From positions 1 through 64,000 of the forward strand of contig NZ_BMYR01000001.1 of the NCBI RefSeq assembly GCF_014652375.1: 64,000 bases of DNA, in the 5' to 3' direction. The translations under genes and the position numbers were made by a program. The DNA comes from Alishewanella tabrizica (GTDB lineage Bacteria > Pseudomonadota > Gammaproteobacteria > Enterobacterales > Alteromonadaceae). The notes beneath the pieces are model-generated. The model saw only the letters and a list, made by a program, of their open reading frames with translations. It was not told the origin of the DNA and did not search any database. This document shows positions 26,509-34,380 of this stretch, one piece after another; position 1 is the stretch's first letter, and each line of letters starts with the position of its first letter.

Positions 26509-27176
26509 GTTGGGAGTTTACCTATACTGTTGTGATAATCGTTAATGGCATCGTCGAGTTTGTCGTACCAAATGGCTTGGCCTTGATGTAACCAAATGCC
26601 GGCTTGGCATAAATCTTTTAGAATGCCTGTGCTATGCGAGACCATGATAATACTCGAATCACCAATACGATCTTTAAATGCTTGTGTCGCTTTAGCCCTA
26701 AAAGCGGCATCACCAACCGAAGTAGCCTCATCTGATAAGTACACATCAAAATCAAAGGCTAACGACAAGCCAAAGGCTAATCGGCTGCGCATACCACTTG
26801 AATAGGTTTTTACTGGCTGATCAAAGGCTTTGCCAATTTCTGCAAAGTCTTGGACAAAATTAATGATCTGATTGATATTGCTGTTGCCGCCGTGAATGCG
26901 TGCTACAAATTTTACATTCTGTCTACCCGTCATGCTGCCTTGAAAACCAACGCCTAAACCGATAGGCCATGATACCCGACAATTTTGGGTAATACTGCCC
27001 TTATCGGGCATATCCATACCACCGAGCAAACGTAATAAGGTGGATTTACCGGCACCATTTCTGCCAACTAAGCCCACACTAATGCCGCGCGGAATACTAA
27101 AACTAACATCTTTTAGTACCCAATCACCGCCAAAGGGGCCGTGATAGCGTTTGTAAAGATTTTTTACTTCAATCAT
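26505..27176 (-). CDS. kpsT: Capsule ABC transporter ATPase, KpsT-like
   Basis: The nucleotide-binding subunit that powers capsule export through KpsM. Walker A is GRNGAGKSTLLR, the ABC signature region is YSSGMRSRLAFGLSLAF (as in KpsT/BexA), Walker B is FDVYLSDEATSVGD, and the switch histidine is in IIMVSHSTG. The 223-aa length is that of KpsT; there is no C-terminal Wzt-type carbohydrate-binding domain. Four-bp ATGA overlaps on both sides (with kpsM and kpsE) mark tight coupling. Confidence 0.95.
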   Translation of the reverse strand: MIEVKNLYKRYHGPFGGDWVLKDVSFSIPRGISVGLVGRNGAGKSTLLRLLGGMDMPDKGSITQNCRVSWPIGLGVGFQGSMTGRQNVKFVARIHGGNSNINQIINFVQDFAEIGKAFDQPVKTYSSGMRSRLAFGLSLAFDFDVYLSDEATSVGDAAFRAKATQAFKDRIGDSSIIMVSHSTGILKDLCQAGIWLHQGQAIWYDKLDDAINDYHNSIGKLPT

Positions 27177-27961
27177 TCAGACATTAACCGATTCTTAAAG
27201 CGTATTTGTAGCATAAGACCAAACACTACTAACGACAGGGTCCAAAACATTACATATTGCATATTAATGCCATAAATACTTTGATAATTTGTAAAAAATG
27301 CTAAACGGAAAGATTCAACGATGTGCAAAATAGGATTAAATAACAGTACTGTTTGTAAGCTATGAGGTAATACTTGAACTGGTATCATGACACCGGATAA
27401 AAAGTATAAAGGAAAGGTAACCATACCAATAAACTTTGCCATTTCTTGAATCGTTGTAACGATAACTGAAAAAACTAAACCTACTCCAAGCGCAAATATC
27501 CACATGGTGCACCATACACTAGCCGCTGCCAGTGCATTAGCAGGTAAGATGTCGTATTCCAAAAAAGCGGCTCCGCCAACCAGTAATAATAATACAATTA
27601 CTTTTATCAATACTTCTAATATGGCACGCACAACAATTGTATCAACTGGATGCACTTGTCTATAAGCAAATAAGGCGCGGCTGGCACTGATGGCTCCCAT
27701 ACTGCGGTTCATTACGGTACTAAACATTAAGTAAATAACCATACCAGTGATAAACCAGGGTATAAACTCCGCACCGGCAATATGCCTCACTCGCCCCATT
27801 AATTGCCGAATAGCGACAAAGAGTAAAATATGCACCAGCGGTTCAATAAAAATCCAGGTCCAGCCTAAGCGGTCACCAGTGATACGTGCACTGGCTTCGC
27901 GCATAAACAGCGCATGCCAGACATGTAAGGTTACCTTGTAGGGCGAACGCGCACTGTGCAT
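27173..27961 (-). CDS. kpsM: Capsule ABC transporter permease, KpsM-like
   Basis: The ABC-2 type permease that carries the lipid-linked polymer across the inner membrane. Several hydrophobic segments are visible (HILLFVAIRQLMG, FITGMVIYLMFSTVM, VIVLLLLVGGAAFLEY, WIFALGVGLVFSVIV, FPLYFLSGVMIPVQVLP). The family signature around FFLSG..P is present, as is FNPILHIVESFR. 262 aa is the usual length. It begins at an ATG sharing one base with the kpsD stop (TAATG) and ends overlapping kpsT. Confidence 0.94.
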   Translation of the reverse strand: MHSARSPYKVTLHVWHALFMREASARITGDRLGWTWIFIEPLVHILLFVAIRQLMGRVRHIAGAEFIPWFITGMVIYLMFSTVMNRSMGAISASRALFAYRQVHPVDTIVVRAILEVLIKVIVLLLLVGGAAFLEYDILPANALAAASVWCTMWIFALGVGLVFSVIVTTIQEMAKFIGMVTFPLYFLSGVMIPVQVLPHSLQTVLLFNPILHIVESFRLAFFTNYQSIYGINMQYVMFWTLSLVVFGLMLQIRFKNRLMSE

Positions 27962-29679
27962 TACAGATCCAACGCTACTTTAGTGGCTACCGCAATTTGA
28001 TACAGTATTTGTGTCATGGTGCTAGCCAGTTGCAGGTTTTTGGTGCTTACTGCTGGCAGAATTAAAATTTCATCGCCGGGGCGTAAGGTAACGTCGCTGG
28101 CATTGCGTACTTCGCCATTTTGCCGCACCACTAGTACCCGTTTCTTATCGGCATGTTGGCTAAAACCACCCGCGCCTTGAATATAGTCCATGGCGGTTTT
28201 ACCTGGCACAAACACCACCGATTGCGGAATATAAACCTCACCGCTAATTAAAATGGCATCGGTACGCGGTGGAATGGTAATAATGTCGCCATCTTGTAAG
28301 CGAATATCAACAATCTCCCCCTCGTGCGCCACCACTAAACGGCCGTTGGGTTCAACTTGGCGTGCTTTGGCGACAAACTGACTGATTAACTCCGCTTCAC
28401 GAATACGAATGGCGGACTCTTCAGCCGTAGAGGATGGTGCCCCTAGGTAGGTCGTTTCTAAACGGCGTAAGCTATCGTCGAGTGATTGCTTTTGCCGCTC
28501 GGCAACACTGTTACGACGCAGTGAAATATTCTCAAAATCGGTAAGCATTGGCTCAATAGGAATAATATTCAACAATTGCTGTAAGGTTACGTTACGGGGT
28601 AAGACAAAATGCGATTGTCCTAAAAACTCACCTTCTAACTGCACTACAATGTGGTTTTCATGCTGATCAGCAATAAACAGCACTTCGTCGCCGTTATTTA
28701 GGGGGGTTGTGGCAAAATCCGTTAACGCTAGGTAATTAGCAAAGGGGCCGCTGGCTCGGGTGCCACGCACCAGCGCATGCGATACACCAGCGTTTAATTG
28801 GGTCAGCTCGGTAATGGCAGCGCCACTTAGCGCATTGCTGGAAAGTTGTTGTGGATGCAGCTCGTAATGATATGGCCGCCCTACATCGCCTTGAACAGTA
28901 ACCACGGGGCCGCGATTTTCGACAATAATGGTGTCGCCATTTTGTAGCTGATCATGCAGCAATTGGCCATGTAAAATAAACTGGTATAAATCTAGTTCGG
29001 CAATGGTTTGGTTTTGCCGAATTAAGCGAATGCGCCGATAACTGCCTAGCTGATCATCCACGCCAGAGGCTTGATCGATAAAATACAGCACGGAGTCGCT
29101 GGGTACCCCGGCGTAACGGCCCGGTTTATTCACAAAGCCCGTTACAAACACAGCAACCGGTTGTACACCTTGCAAATTGGTGTAAACGCTGACGTTGTCG
29201 GAATACACTTTGCGTACTGCACCGCGCACGATGCCATCTAATTGGCTATGGCTGGCCCCCATCACCTGTACGGGGCCAATAGTGGGAATAAAGATATTGC
29301 CTTGTGCATCTACCGGCATAATGCGATCGATATCCACGGCGCCCCAAACGCGTAGGGTAATTTGATCGCCTGGTAAAATTTTATATTCTGGGTTTAAGCC
29401 GTCGGCACGAATACCCCGGAAGCCACCACTAAAAAGCTCTGAGCCAAACGGTTTGATATCAGCAGGGTTTAGCATTGGCTTGTTTGGCATAACAGGGCCA
29501 TATGTGCCTTGCTGCCAATTGGTATTACTGGGGGTTTCATTGGCCGGAGGCGCTACTTGGCGCGCTTGTAACTCTGCGGCTAAATCGCCAAAGCTTTGAG
29601 CTTGCAGTGGCTGTAAAACACTGATGGCGAAGGACAATGCCAAACAGGCATAGGCGGTTTTCATTAACGTTGTGGTCAT
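27961..29679 (-). CDS. kpsD: Outer-membrane polysaccharide export protein, KpsD/Wza-type
   Basis: A signal peptide (ACLALSFAISVLQPLQAQ, cleaved near residue 28) precedes the Poly_export domain YKILPGDQITLRVWGAVD. Several SLBB-type ligand-binding repeats follow (VFVTGFVNKPGRY, VTVQGDVGRPYHYEL, ILISGEVYIPQSVVFVPG). 572 aa matches KpsD more than Wza (about 380 aa), and no lipobox is seen. It would form the outer-membrane exit for the capsule with KpsE. The ATG at 29679 has AAGGG about 7 bases upstream, and it follows the small lipoprotein gene by 4 bp. Confidence 0.9.
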   Translation of the reverse strand: MTTTLMKTAYACLALSFAISVLQPLQAQSFGDLAAELQARQVAPPANETPSNTNWQQGTYGPVMPNKPMLNPADIKPFGSELFSGGFRGIRADGLNPEYKILPGDQITLRVWGAVDIDRIMPVDAQGNIFIPTIGPVQVMGASHSQLDGIVRGAVRKVYSDNVSVYTNLQGVQPVAVFVTGFVNKPGRYAGVPSDSVLYFIDQASGVDDQLGSYRRIRLIRQNQTIAELDLYQFILHGQLLHDQLQNGDTIIVENRGPVVTVQGDVGRPYHYELHPQQLSSNALSGAAITELTQLNAGVSHALVRGTRASGPFANYLALTDFATTPLNNGDEVLFIADQHENHIVVQLEGEFLGQSHFVLPRNVTLQQLLNIIPIEPMLTDFENISLRRNSVAERQKQSLDDSLRRLETTYLGAPSSTAEESAIRIREAELISQFVAKARQVEPNGRLVVAHEGEIVDIRLQDGDIITIPPRTDAILISGEVYIPQSVVFVPGKTAMDYIQGAGGFSQHADKKRVLVVRQNGEVRNASDVTLRPGDEILILPAVSTKNLQLASTMTQILYQIAVATKVALDL

Positions 29680-29683
29680 TGAC

Positions 29684-30082
29684 TTACCCTTGCGACGCTG
29701 AAAGCAGAATATTGGGGTTCAATACCCATAGTTGTTGATACTGGCAGGCAACCGCGTTGTTTGCTGCGGCGCTGTTATCTGCTGATACGTTGCTGGCGGC
29801 GATGCTAAGTTTTAAGCAGGTGCGGCCGCTCGCTGAAAAATAGCGTTCTTGCACGTATACGGTGGCGTTATTGCCCCAAGGAGAAGATGCGGCCACAAAT
29901 TGCTGGCCGACATTGGCATTTTGCAACTGATTGCTTATTTCAGCCGGTAAATAATTTAGATTAGAGTAATCATGGTAGGGCGAAGGTGTAATCTGCTGCG
30001 TTGTAACACAGCCTGAAACAAACAGGGTTACACCAACAACAGCGGCAACACGCCATAAAGAACGTGGCTTAAAATTTGGCAT
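29684..30082 (-). CDS. Small lipoprotein at head of capsule export operon
   Basis: A lipoprotein signal peptide is evident: WRVAAVVGVTLFVSGC, with the lipobox Cys near residue 25 of this start. The mature part (about 108 aa) has a short VYVQERYFSASGRTCLKL stretch and two further cysteines (TCLKL, ACQYQQ) that could form a disulfide. The family is not recognised. The ATG at 30082 is preferred because TGGA lies about 8 bases upstream; an in-frame ATG at 30092-30094 adds four residues. As first gene before kpsDMTEC it probably assists outer-membrane assembly or stability of KpsD (inference). Confidence 0.65.
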   Translation of the reverse strand: MPNFKPRSLWRVAAVVGVTLFVSGCVTTQQITPSPYHDYSNLNYLPAEISNQLQNANVGQQFVAASSPWGNNATVYVQERYFSASGRTCLKLSIAASNVSADNSAAANNAVACQYQQLWVLNPNILLSASQG

Positions 30083-30196
30083 GGTTAATTCCATCTAAAC
30101 GAGAATCTTTTAAAATAGCGATATAATCTACCACATTGACCAACAATGACAAAAATAAATTCCTCATCCCTGCCCAACTGCACATAAAACCAACAC

Positions 30197-30324
30197 TTAT
30201 CCACACAGCTCCAGTACCATTTATCCACACAACTCCGGTACGCAACGCGTTATGTGCATATCTTATTCACACAACTCCGGTACCAACTCCGGTACCGAAT
30301 TAGTTATCAACATGTCTCCGGTAC
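30197..30324 (+). repeat. Array of four DnaA-box/GGTACC repeats in capsule-lipoprotein intergenic region
   Basis: In the 446-bp gap between two divergent genes there are four same-direction copies of a unit made of a DnaA-box-like 9-mer plus (C)AACTCCGGTACC. The boxes are TTATCCACA at 30197 and 30221, TTATTCACA at 30263 and TTATCAACA at 30304. The first two match the E. coli DnaA consensus TTATNCACA exactly, as does the third. An extra half-unit AACTCCGGTACC is at 30285-30296. The right half of the gap (30325-30528) is AT-rich. No small gene is visible; promoters for both flanking genes must lie here. Related copies occur elsewhere in the window. Confidence 0.85.
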
Positions 30325-30528
30325 AGTTGTTAATCAGTGATAGGTTTTTCACATTTAAGTTGATAAAATTGTTAACTCAACTTGTGACGATACTAAAGCA
30401 ATATGTGTTTGCCAGCGTTTAGTCAGTTCATTTTCATGCTTGTGATATAACGTAATGCCTTAAAAATCAGGTTTTCTGCGTTTAATCATAAATATAATCA
30501 TTGCGTAATCTTACTTTAGGATGGGGAT

Positions 30529-31881
30529 ATGTTAAAAACACGGTTGTTAGCTGCTTTAGTTGCTGGCAGCGCACTAAGCGCATGTGGTGGTGGCGACTCA
30601 GGAAATTCCGGTACAGGCGGTGGTGGTAGTGGCGGCGGGATAATTACACCAACAACCTTTACAGCTAAATTTATGTCGGCATCGGCTTGCGGAACTACCC
30701 AAGCCTCGACAAACGGTGAATTGGTTATTCATGATCAAAACTGGCGGGTGATTAGTCGGCATCGCCCCGATAGCAATGGTAATGTTTCGGCTAATTTTTC
30801 TGGTGGAAATGTTGCTAATATCAGCACTATAACTTACAGCACTGGGCAAAATGCAGAATTTTCAGTTACGTCGTATGCGCAACATCCAGTAACAGACTTA
30901 GGTAGCTTTTATGTTCCTGGTACTAGCCAGCAAGGCTGTGACTGTCAAAATGTAAATGTTGTGGTGTCATCTGCCTTTGGCTCGCTGTCGACTGCAGATG
31001 TGCAATTAACCGGTTTTACTACCAGTGAACAGCGTCGTTCGCAATTATCTTTTAATGAAGTGCAATTTGAACAAGTTGGTGTATGCCGTGTGCCAAACGG
31101 TGCATGGCCGCTACTTACCGCAGTAGCCAATAATGGCACTGCTCGGGCGATAGCAGGTAGTGTTAGACAGTACAATATTGCGAATCCAGTTAATTTAACG
31201 CTTAACCAAAATGCCACCGTATTGCCAGTTAGCTTAAATACCTTTGATGTATCGTTATCTGAGACCCATTACACGACTACAGGTGGATTTGGCTTCCGCT
31301 CGCGCTTTGGTACTAACGATGTATTTATCTTTAATCAGCTGGAAGGTGTCGAGGTTATTTCGTTGCGTGCTGCAACTAACCAAGTTGAATCGACTGATGG
31401 CGGCTTTATTTTCCGCTCTGCCACCCAACGCCAAAACTTTACGGTGCCGTTAAACAATATGCCGGTGTTTAATGTGCCCAATACCGATGCACAGCAGGCG
31501 TTGGAATCTTTTTTGGTTCGTGACTTACCATCAAATAATAACAATTACAACCTAAGCAGTGTGCAAGGGTTTAATACCTTTTATTTGTATGCCCAAACTA
31601 GGCTTACCGATGGTACAAATTATTTCCAAAGCTTTATTGGGCCATTGCAAGGCACTTACCCCGATGAGATCGTCCCCGCAGATTACAACATAGACAGCAG
31701 ATTGGATGAAAACGCCAGTGCCACGATAAATGCTAGTGTGATTCGCTATGGTGATAACCAAACCTATAGGCAGTATTTGCTAGACTTATCAGAACGAGGC
31801 GACTTGCCCTTTGCCGCACGCCTTACCGGTAAATGGGCTAATTACAGCACGGTGAGTGTACAAATTACGACAACGCCTTAA
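30529..31881 (+). CDS. Surface lipoprotein with Gly/Ser linker, function unknown (450 aa)
   Basis: The N-terminus LLAALVAGSALSACGGG is a lipoprotein signal with a Cys near residue 19. It is followed by a flexible linker (GNSGTGGGGSGGG) and a mostly beta-rich domain of about 400 residues. A CDC motif (QQGCDCQNV) near residue 137 and a later C (VGVCRVP) could form a disulfide. I do not recognise the family. AGGATGGGGAT before the ATG is a strong ribosome site. It is divergent from the capsule export operon and shares the repeat-bearing intergenic region; a functional link is not shown. It ends before a convergent terminator. Confidence 0.75.
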   Translation: MLKTRLLAALVAGSALSACGGGDSGNSGTGGGGSGGGIITPTTFTAKFMSASACGTTQASTNGELVIHDQNWRVISRHRPDSNGNVSANFSGGNVANISTITYSTGQNAEFSVTSYAQHPVTDLGSFYVPGTSQQGCDCQNVNVVVSSAFGSLSTADVQLTGFTTSEQRRSQLSFNEVQFEQVGVCRVPNGAWPLLTAVANNGTARAIAGSVRQYNIANPVNLTLNQNATVLPVSLNTFDVSLSETHYTTTGGFGFRSRFGTNDVFIFNQLEGVEVISLRAATNQVESTDGGFIFRSATQRQNFTVPLNNMPVFNVPNTDAQQALESFLVRDLPSNNNNYNLSSVQGFNTFYLYAQTRLTDGTNYFQSFIGPLQGTYPDEIVPADYNIDSRLDENASATINASVIRYGDNQTYRQYLLDLSERGDLPFAARLTGKWANYSTVSVQITTTP

Positions 31882-31892
31882 TCAGCCTCGAT

Positions 31893-31912
31893 TTATCCAC
31901 ACGTATCAGTTA
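31893..31912 (+). repeat. Partial copy of the DnaA-box repeat
   Basis: TTATCCACA at 31893-31901, followed by CGTATCAGTTA, lies just 11 bp after the stop of the upstream lipoprotein gene. The 9-mer is a perfect DnaA box. The GGTACC half has decayed or was never present. It is in the same direction as the 30197-30324 array. Confidence 0.5.
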
Positions 31913-31957
31913 GCGTTGTTGGCAATCTGGTTTATAATGCGCGTTAAGCGCTAGAAA

Positions 31958-31985
31958 GGCTTCCGGCAACGCATTGCCGGGAGCC
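31958..31985. terminator. Bidirectional hairpin terminator
   Basis: GGCTTCCGGCAA / TTGCCGGGAGCC form a 12-bp stem with one T-G mismatch and a CGCA loop. It lies between the convergent 3' ends of the two lipoprotein genes. On the minus strand the stem is followed by TTTCT, so it fits best as the terminator of the 31996-32748 gene, and it can also stop transcripts from the left. Confidence 0.75.
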
Positions 31986-31995
31986 ATTTAACACA

Positions 31996-32748
31996 TTATT
32001 TACTGTATTGGGTTAACAGCACATTACCCTGACCATCGACCAACTCAACTGCAACAACCTGCACTTTAACCGCATTTTGCGCCGGATCGGTCGCTTGCAC
32101 AAAAGTATAAAGGTTTAAATTGAGTTGCTGAAACTTACTTCTCAGCTCTTCAATCCGTCTCGCTGTCGCTTCATCCTTTACCACTAGGTTTTTAAAATCA
32201 TCACCATTGGTAAAACTTATTTGATAAGGATGGTAACGATGATTTTCCTGCCAATAGAAAATGCTGTTATTGGTTAGTTTCGATTGCGGAAAGGATAAGG
32301 AGGTAAAGTCATAAGCTTCTAGAATGAAATAATTCCAAGAAGTCTTTAAATACTTTACGTTAGCTGCAGCGGCGATCTCAGCATCAATTTGCTCTTTCAG
32401 AGCATTTTTTAAGTCGTTCTTTCTAAAATTGTCATTGGAATCACGGTATTCCTGTGAATAATTTTCTAGGACTTTATCGTAATCAACGGGGATTTTAGAT
32501 AAGGCATAATAGGTGAACATCACGTGATTGTTACCCTGCCATTCCGCGTATTCAGCTAAGGGCTTGGCCGCATCACCAACCGATAATTTAGCTACCGTTG
32601 GCGCTTCCGATGTCACTGCCGCTGCTTGTTCTTGTGGAACTTCAGCTGCAGGCGTGTTGCTTTGTTCGGCGGGCTTGTCAGAACACCCCGTTAACGTTAA
32701 TAACAGTAAACTTGCAGAAGTAATTAAGGTCAGAGCCGTTTTTTGCAT
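31996..32748 (-). CDS. Lipoprotein, function unknown (250 aa)
   Basis: The signal LTLITSASLLLLTLTGC ends in a lipobox with Cys near residue 22 of this start. A Pro/Ala/Glu-rich linker (about 25-55) follows, then an alpha/beta domain of about 190 residues (YAEWQGNNHVMFTYYALS, FNY-type aromatic patches, QVVAVELVDGQG). The family was not recognised. The ATG at 32748 is chosen over the TTG at 32766 because AGTGGA lies about 9 bases before it. It stands alone on the minus strand. Confidence 0.7.
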   Translation of the reverse strand: MQKTALTLITSASLLLLTLTGCSDKPAEQSNTPAAEVPQEQAAAVTSEAPTVAKLSVGDAAKPLAEYAEWQGNNHVMFTYYALSKIPVDYDKVLENYSQEYRDSNDNFRKNDLKNALKEQIDAEIAAAANVKYLKTSWNYFILEAYDFTSLSFPQSKLTNNSIFYWQENHRYHPYQISFTNGDDFKNLVVKDEATARRIEELRSKFQQLNLNLYTFVQATDPAQNAVKVQVVAVELVDGQGNVLLTQYSK

Positions 32749-33109
32749 ATTAAAATCCACTTTCAAAAGTCAAAATAGGAACCAAGTAATTTAGGCTATA
32801 AATAAGACATAAAAGCCTTAATCATCATGCTTAGATATTTAGCATTTCGCAATTCTACTTTAGCGTTATTTAAATATAATCTAATACCATTAACTTAACT
32901 GCATTTTCAGTTATTTAAGAGAGCTTCAGCCGTTATTAAACGCCTTATTTACTATGCCAATTTGCCCTGGTTGTTGGCGTAACTGTGTGTGACATCGGTA
33001 TAACAATAAGTTTTTTATGCATTGTAAATTGTATATTCATATTGCTGCCTTTAAGATGGCTGCCATACTCTGTTAACTCAGCTTCTATTAGCGTTATAAG
33101 GATTCCATA
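32749..33109. other. Divergent intergenic region without a gene (361 bp)
   Basis: This gap separates the minus-strand lipoprotein from wecC on the plus strand. It is AT-rich, has no convincing open frame and no copy of the DnaA-box repeat. AAGGA at 33098-33102 serves wecC. It must hold promoters for both genes, but I see no hexamer pair good enough to call. Confidence 0.6.
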
Positions 33110-34357
33110 ATGCTTTCTCAATTTTCAAAAGTGTCTGTTATTGGTTTAGGCTACATTGGTTTACCCACTGCAGCGGTTATCGCCTCTCGTGGTGTTGAAG
33201 TGGTGGGTGTGGATGTATCCGAGCACGCGGTTAACACCATTAACCAGGGTAAAATTCATATTGTTGAGCCCGACTTAGATATGTTGGTGCAAGCAGCAGT
33301 GACCACCGGTAAGCTACGTGCATCGTTAACGCCAGAGCCAGCGCAAGCTTTTATGATTGCCGTGCCTACGCCGTTTAAAGAAAATAAAGCGCCTGATTTA
33401 AGCTATATTCGCGCTGCGCTTGAAAACATTGCGCCAGTGATTGAGAAAGGTAATTTAATTGTTTTAGAGTCTACCTCGCCTGTTGGCACTACCGAGCAAA
33501 TTGCAGAATGGCTGCGTGAGCTGCGCCCCGATTTAAAAGTGCCGCTAGACCAATCTGATGTGGCCGATGTGTTTATTGCACATTGTCCTGAGCGCGTATT
33601 GCCTGGCCGTGTATTACAAGAGCTGGTTAGTAACGATCGGATCATTGGTGGTATTACCGAGCGCTGTGCTGATAAGGCCACTTCGTTGTATCAATTGTTT
33701 GTGCGCGGTGAGTGTTTACGCACCAATGCCCGTACCGCAGAAATGGCTAAACTGACCGAAAACGCCTTTCGCGATGTGAATATTGCCTTTGCAAACGAAC
33801 TCTCATTGATTTGTGACAAGCTAAAAATAAACGTATGGGACTTAATTAAGTTATCTAATCGCCACCCGCGCGTAAATATTTTAAGCCCAGGCCCAGGTGT
33901 CGGTGGCCATTGTATCGCGGTTGATCCTTGGTTTATTGTGGATTCTGCGCCAGAGCTTGCGAAGTTGATCCGTTCAGCGCGTGAAATTAACGATGCCAAA
34001 CCACATTATGTTATCGATAAAGTGAAAGAAGCAGCGGACCAATTTAAACGCCCGATTATTGCTTGCTTAGGCTTAGCCTTTAAAGCAGACATTGACGATT
34101 TACGTGAAAGCCCGGCCTTGGATATTGCTGAGCATTTGATTAACGACAATGTGGGCGAGATTTTATTGGTTGAACCCAATATTCAATCATTACCTAAGCG
34201 GTTAAGCCAGCACAATGACAAGCTAACCACCCTACCAAAAGCCTTAGAGCGTGCCAATGTGTTAGTGGTGTTGGTAGACCATCGCCAATTCAAAGCATTG
34301 CATGTTAACGATGTGGCTACCAAGGTGGTTATTGATACCCGTGGTATTTTTGGCTAA
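33110..34357 (+). CDS. wecC: UDP-N-acetyl-D-mannosamine dehydrogenase
   Basis: WecC oxidises UDP-ManNAc to UDP-ManNAcA with two NAD. The protein follows E. coli WecC almost throughout: SVIGLGYIGLPTAAVIASRG at the N-terminus, INQGKIHIVEPDLD, IAVPTPFK, LESTSPVGTTEQIAEWL, the catalytic-site region PGPGVGGHCIAVDPWFIV, and LAFKADIDDLRESPA. The 415-aa length is typical. AAGGA precedes the ATG by 7 bases. Its substrate comes from WecB, encoded 24 kb away at 58171-59295. The neighbouring genes make GDP-mannose. The product may be a capsule or O-antigen sugar; no full ECA cluster is here. Confidence 0.96.
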   Translation: MLSQFSKVSVIGLGYIGLPTAAVIASRGVEVVGVDVSEHAVNTINQGKIHIVEPDLDMLVQAAVTTGKLRASLTPEPAQAFMIAVPTPFKENKAPDLSYIRAALENIAPVIEKGNLIVLESTSPVGTTEQIAEWLRELRPDLKVPLDQSDVADVFIAHCPERVLPGRVLQELVSNDRIIGGITERCADKATSLYQLFVRGECLRTNARTAEMAKLTENAFRDVNIAFANELSLICDKLKINVWDLIKLSNRHPRVNILSPGPGVGGHCIAVDPWFIVDSAPELAKLIRSAREINDAKPHYVIDKVKEAADQFKRPIIACLGLAFKADIDDLRESPALDIAEHLINDNVGEILLVEPNIQSLPKRLSQHNDKLTTLPKALERANVLVVLVDHRQFKALHVNDVATKVVIDTRGIFG

Positions 34358-34380
34358 GCCTTTATAACGCAGCCTGTATT

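Noticed and set aside
30197-30324. Replication origin
   Set aside because: DnaA boxes are present but there is no dnaA, dnaN, gidA or similar neighbour and the same unit recurs at several intergenic sites.
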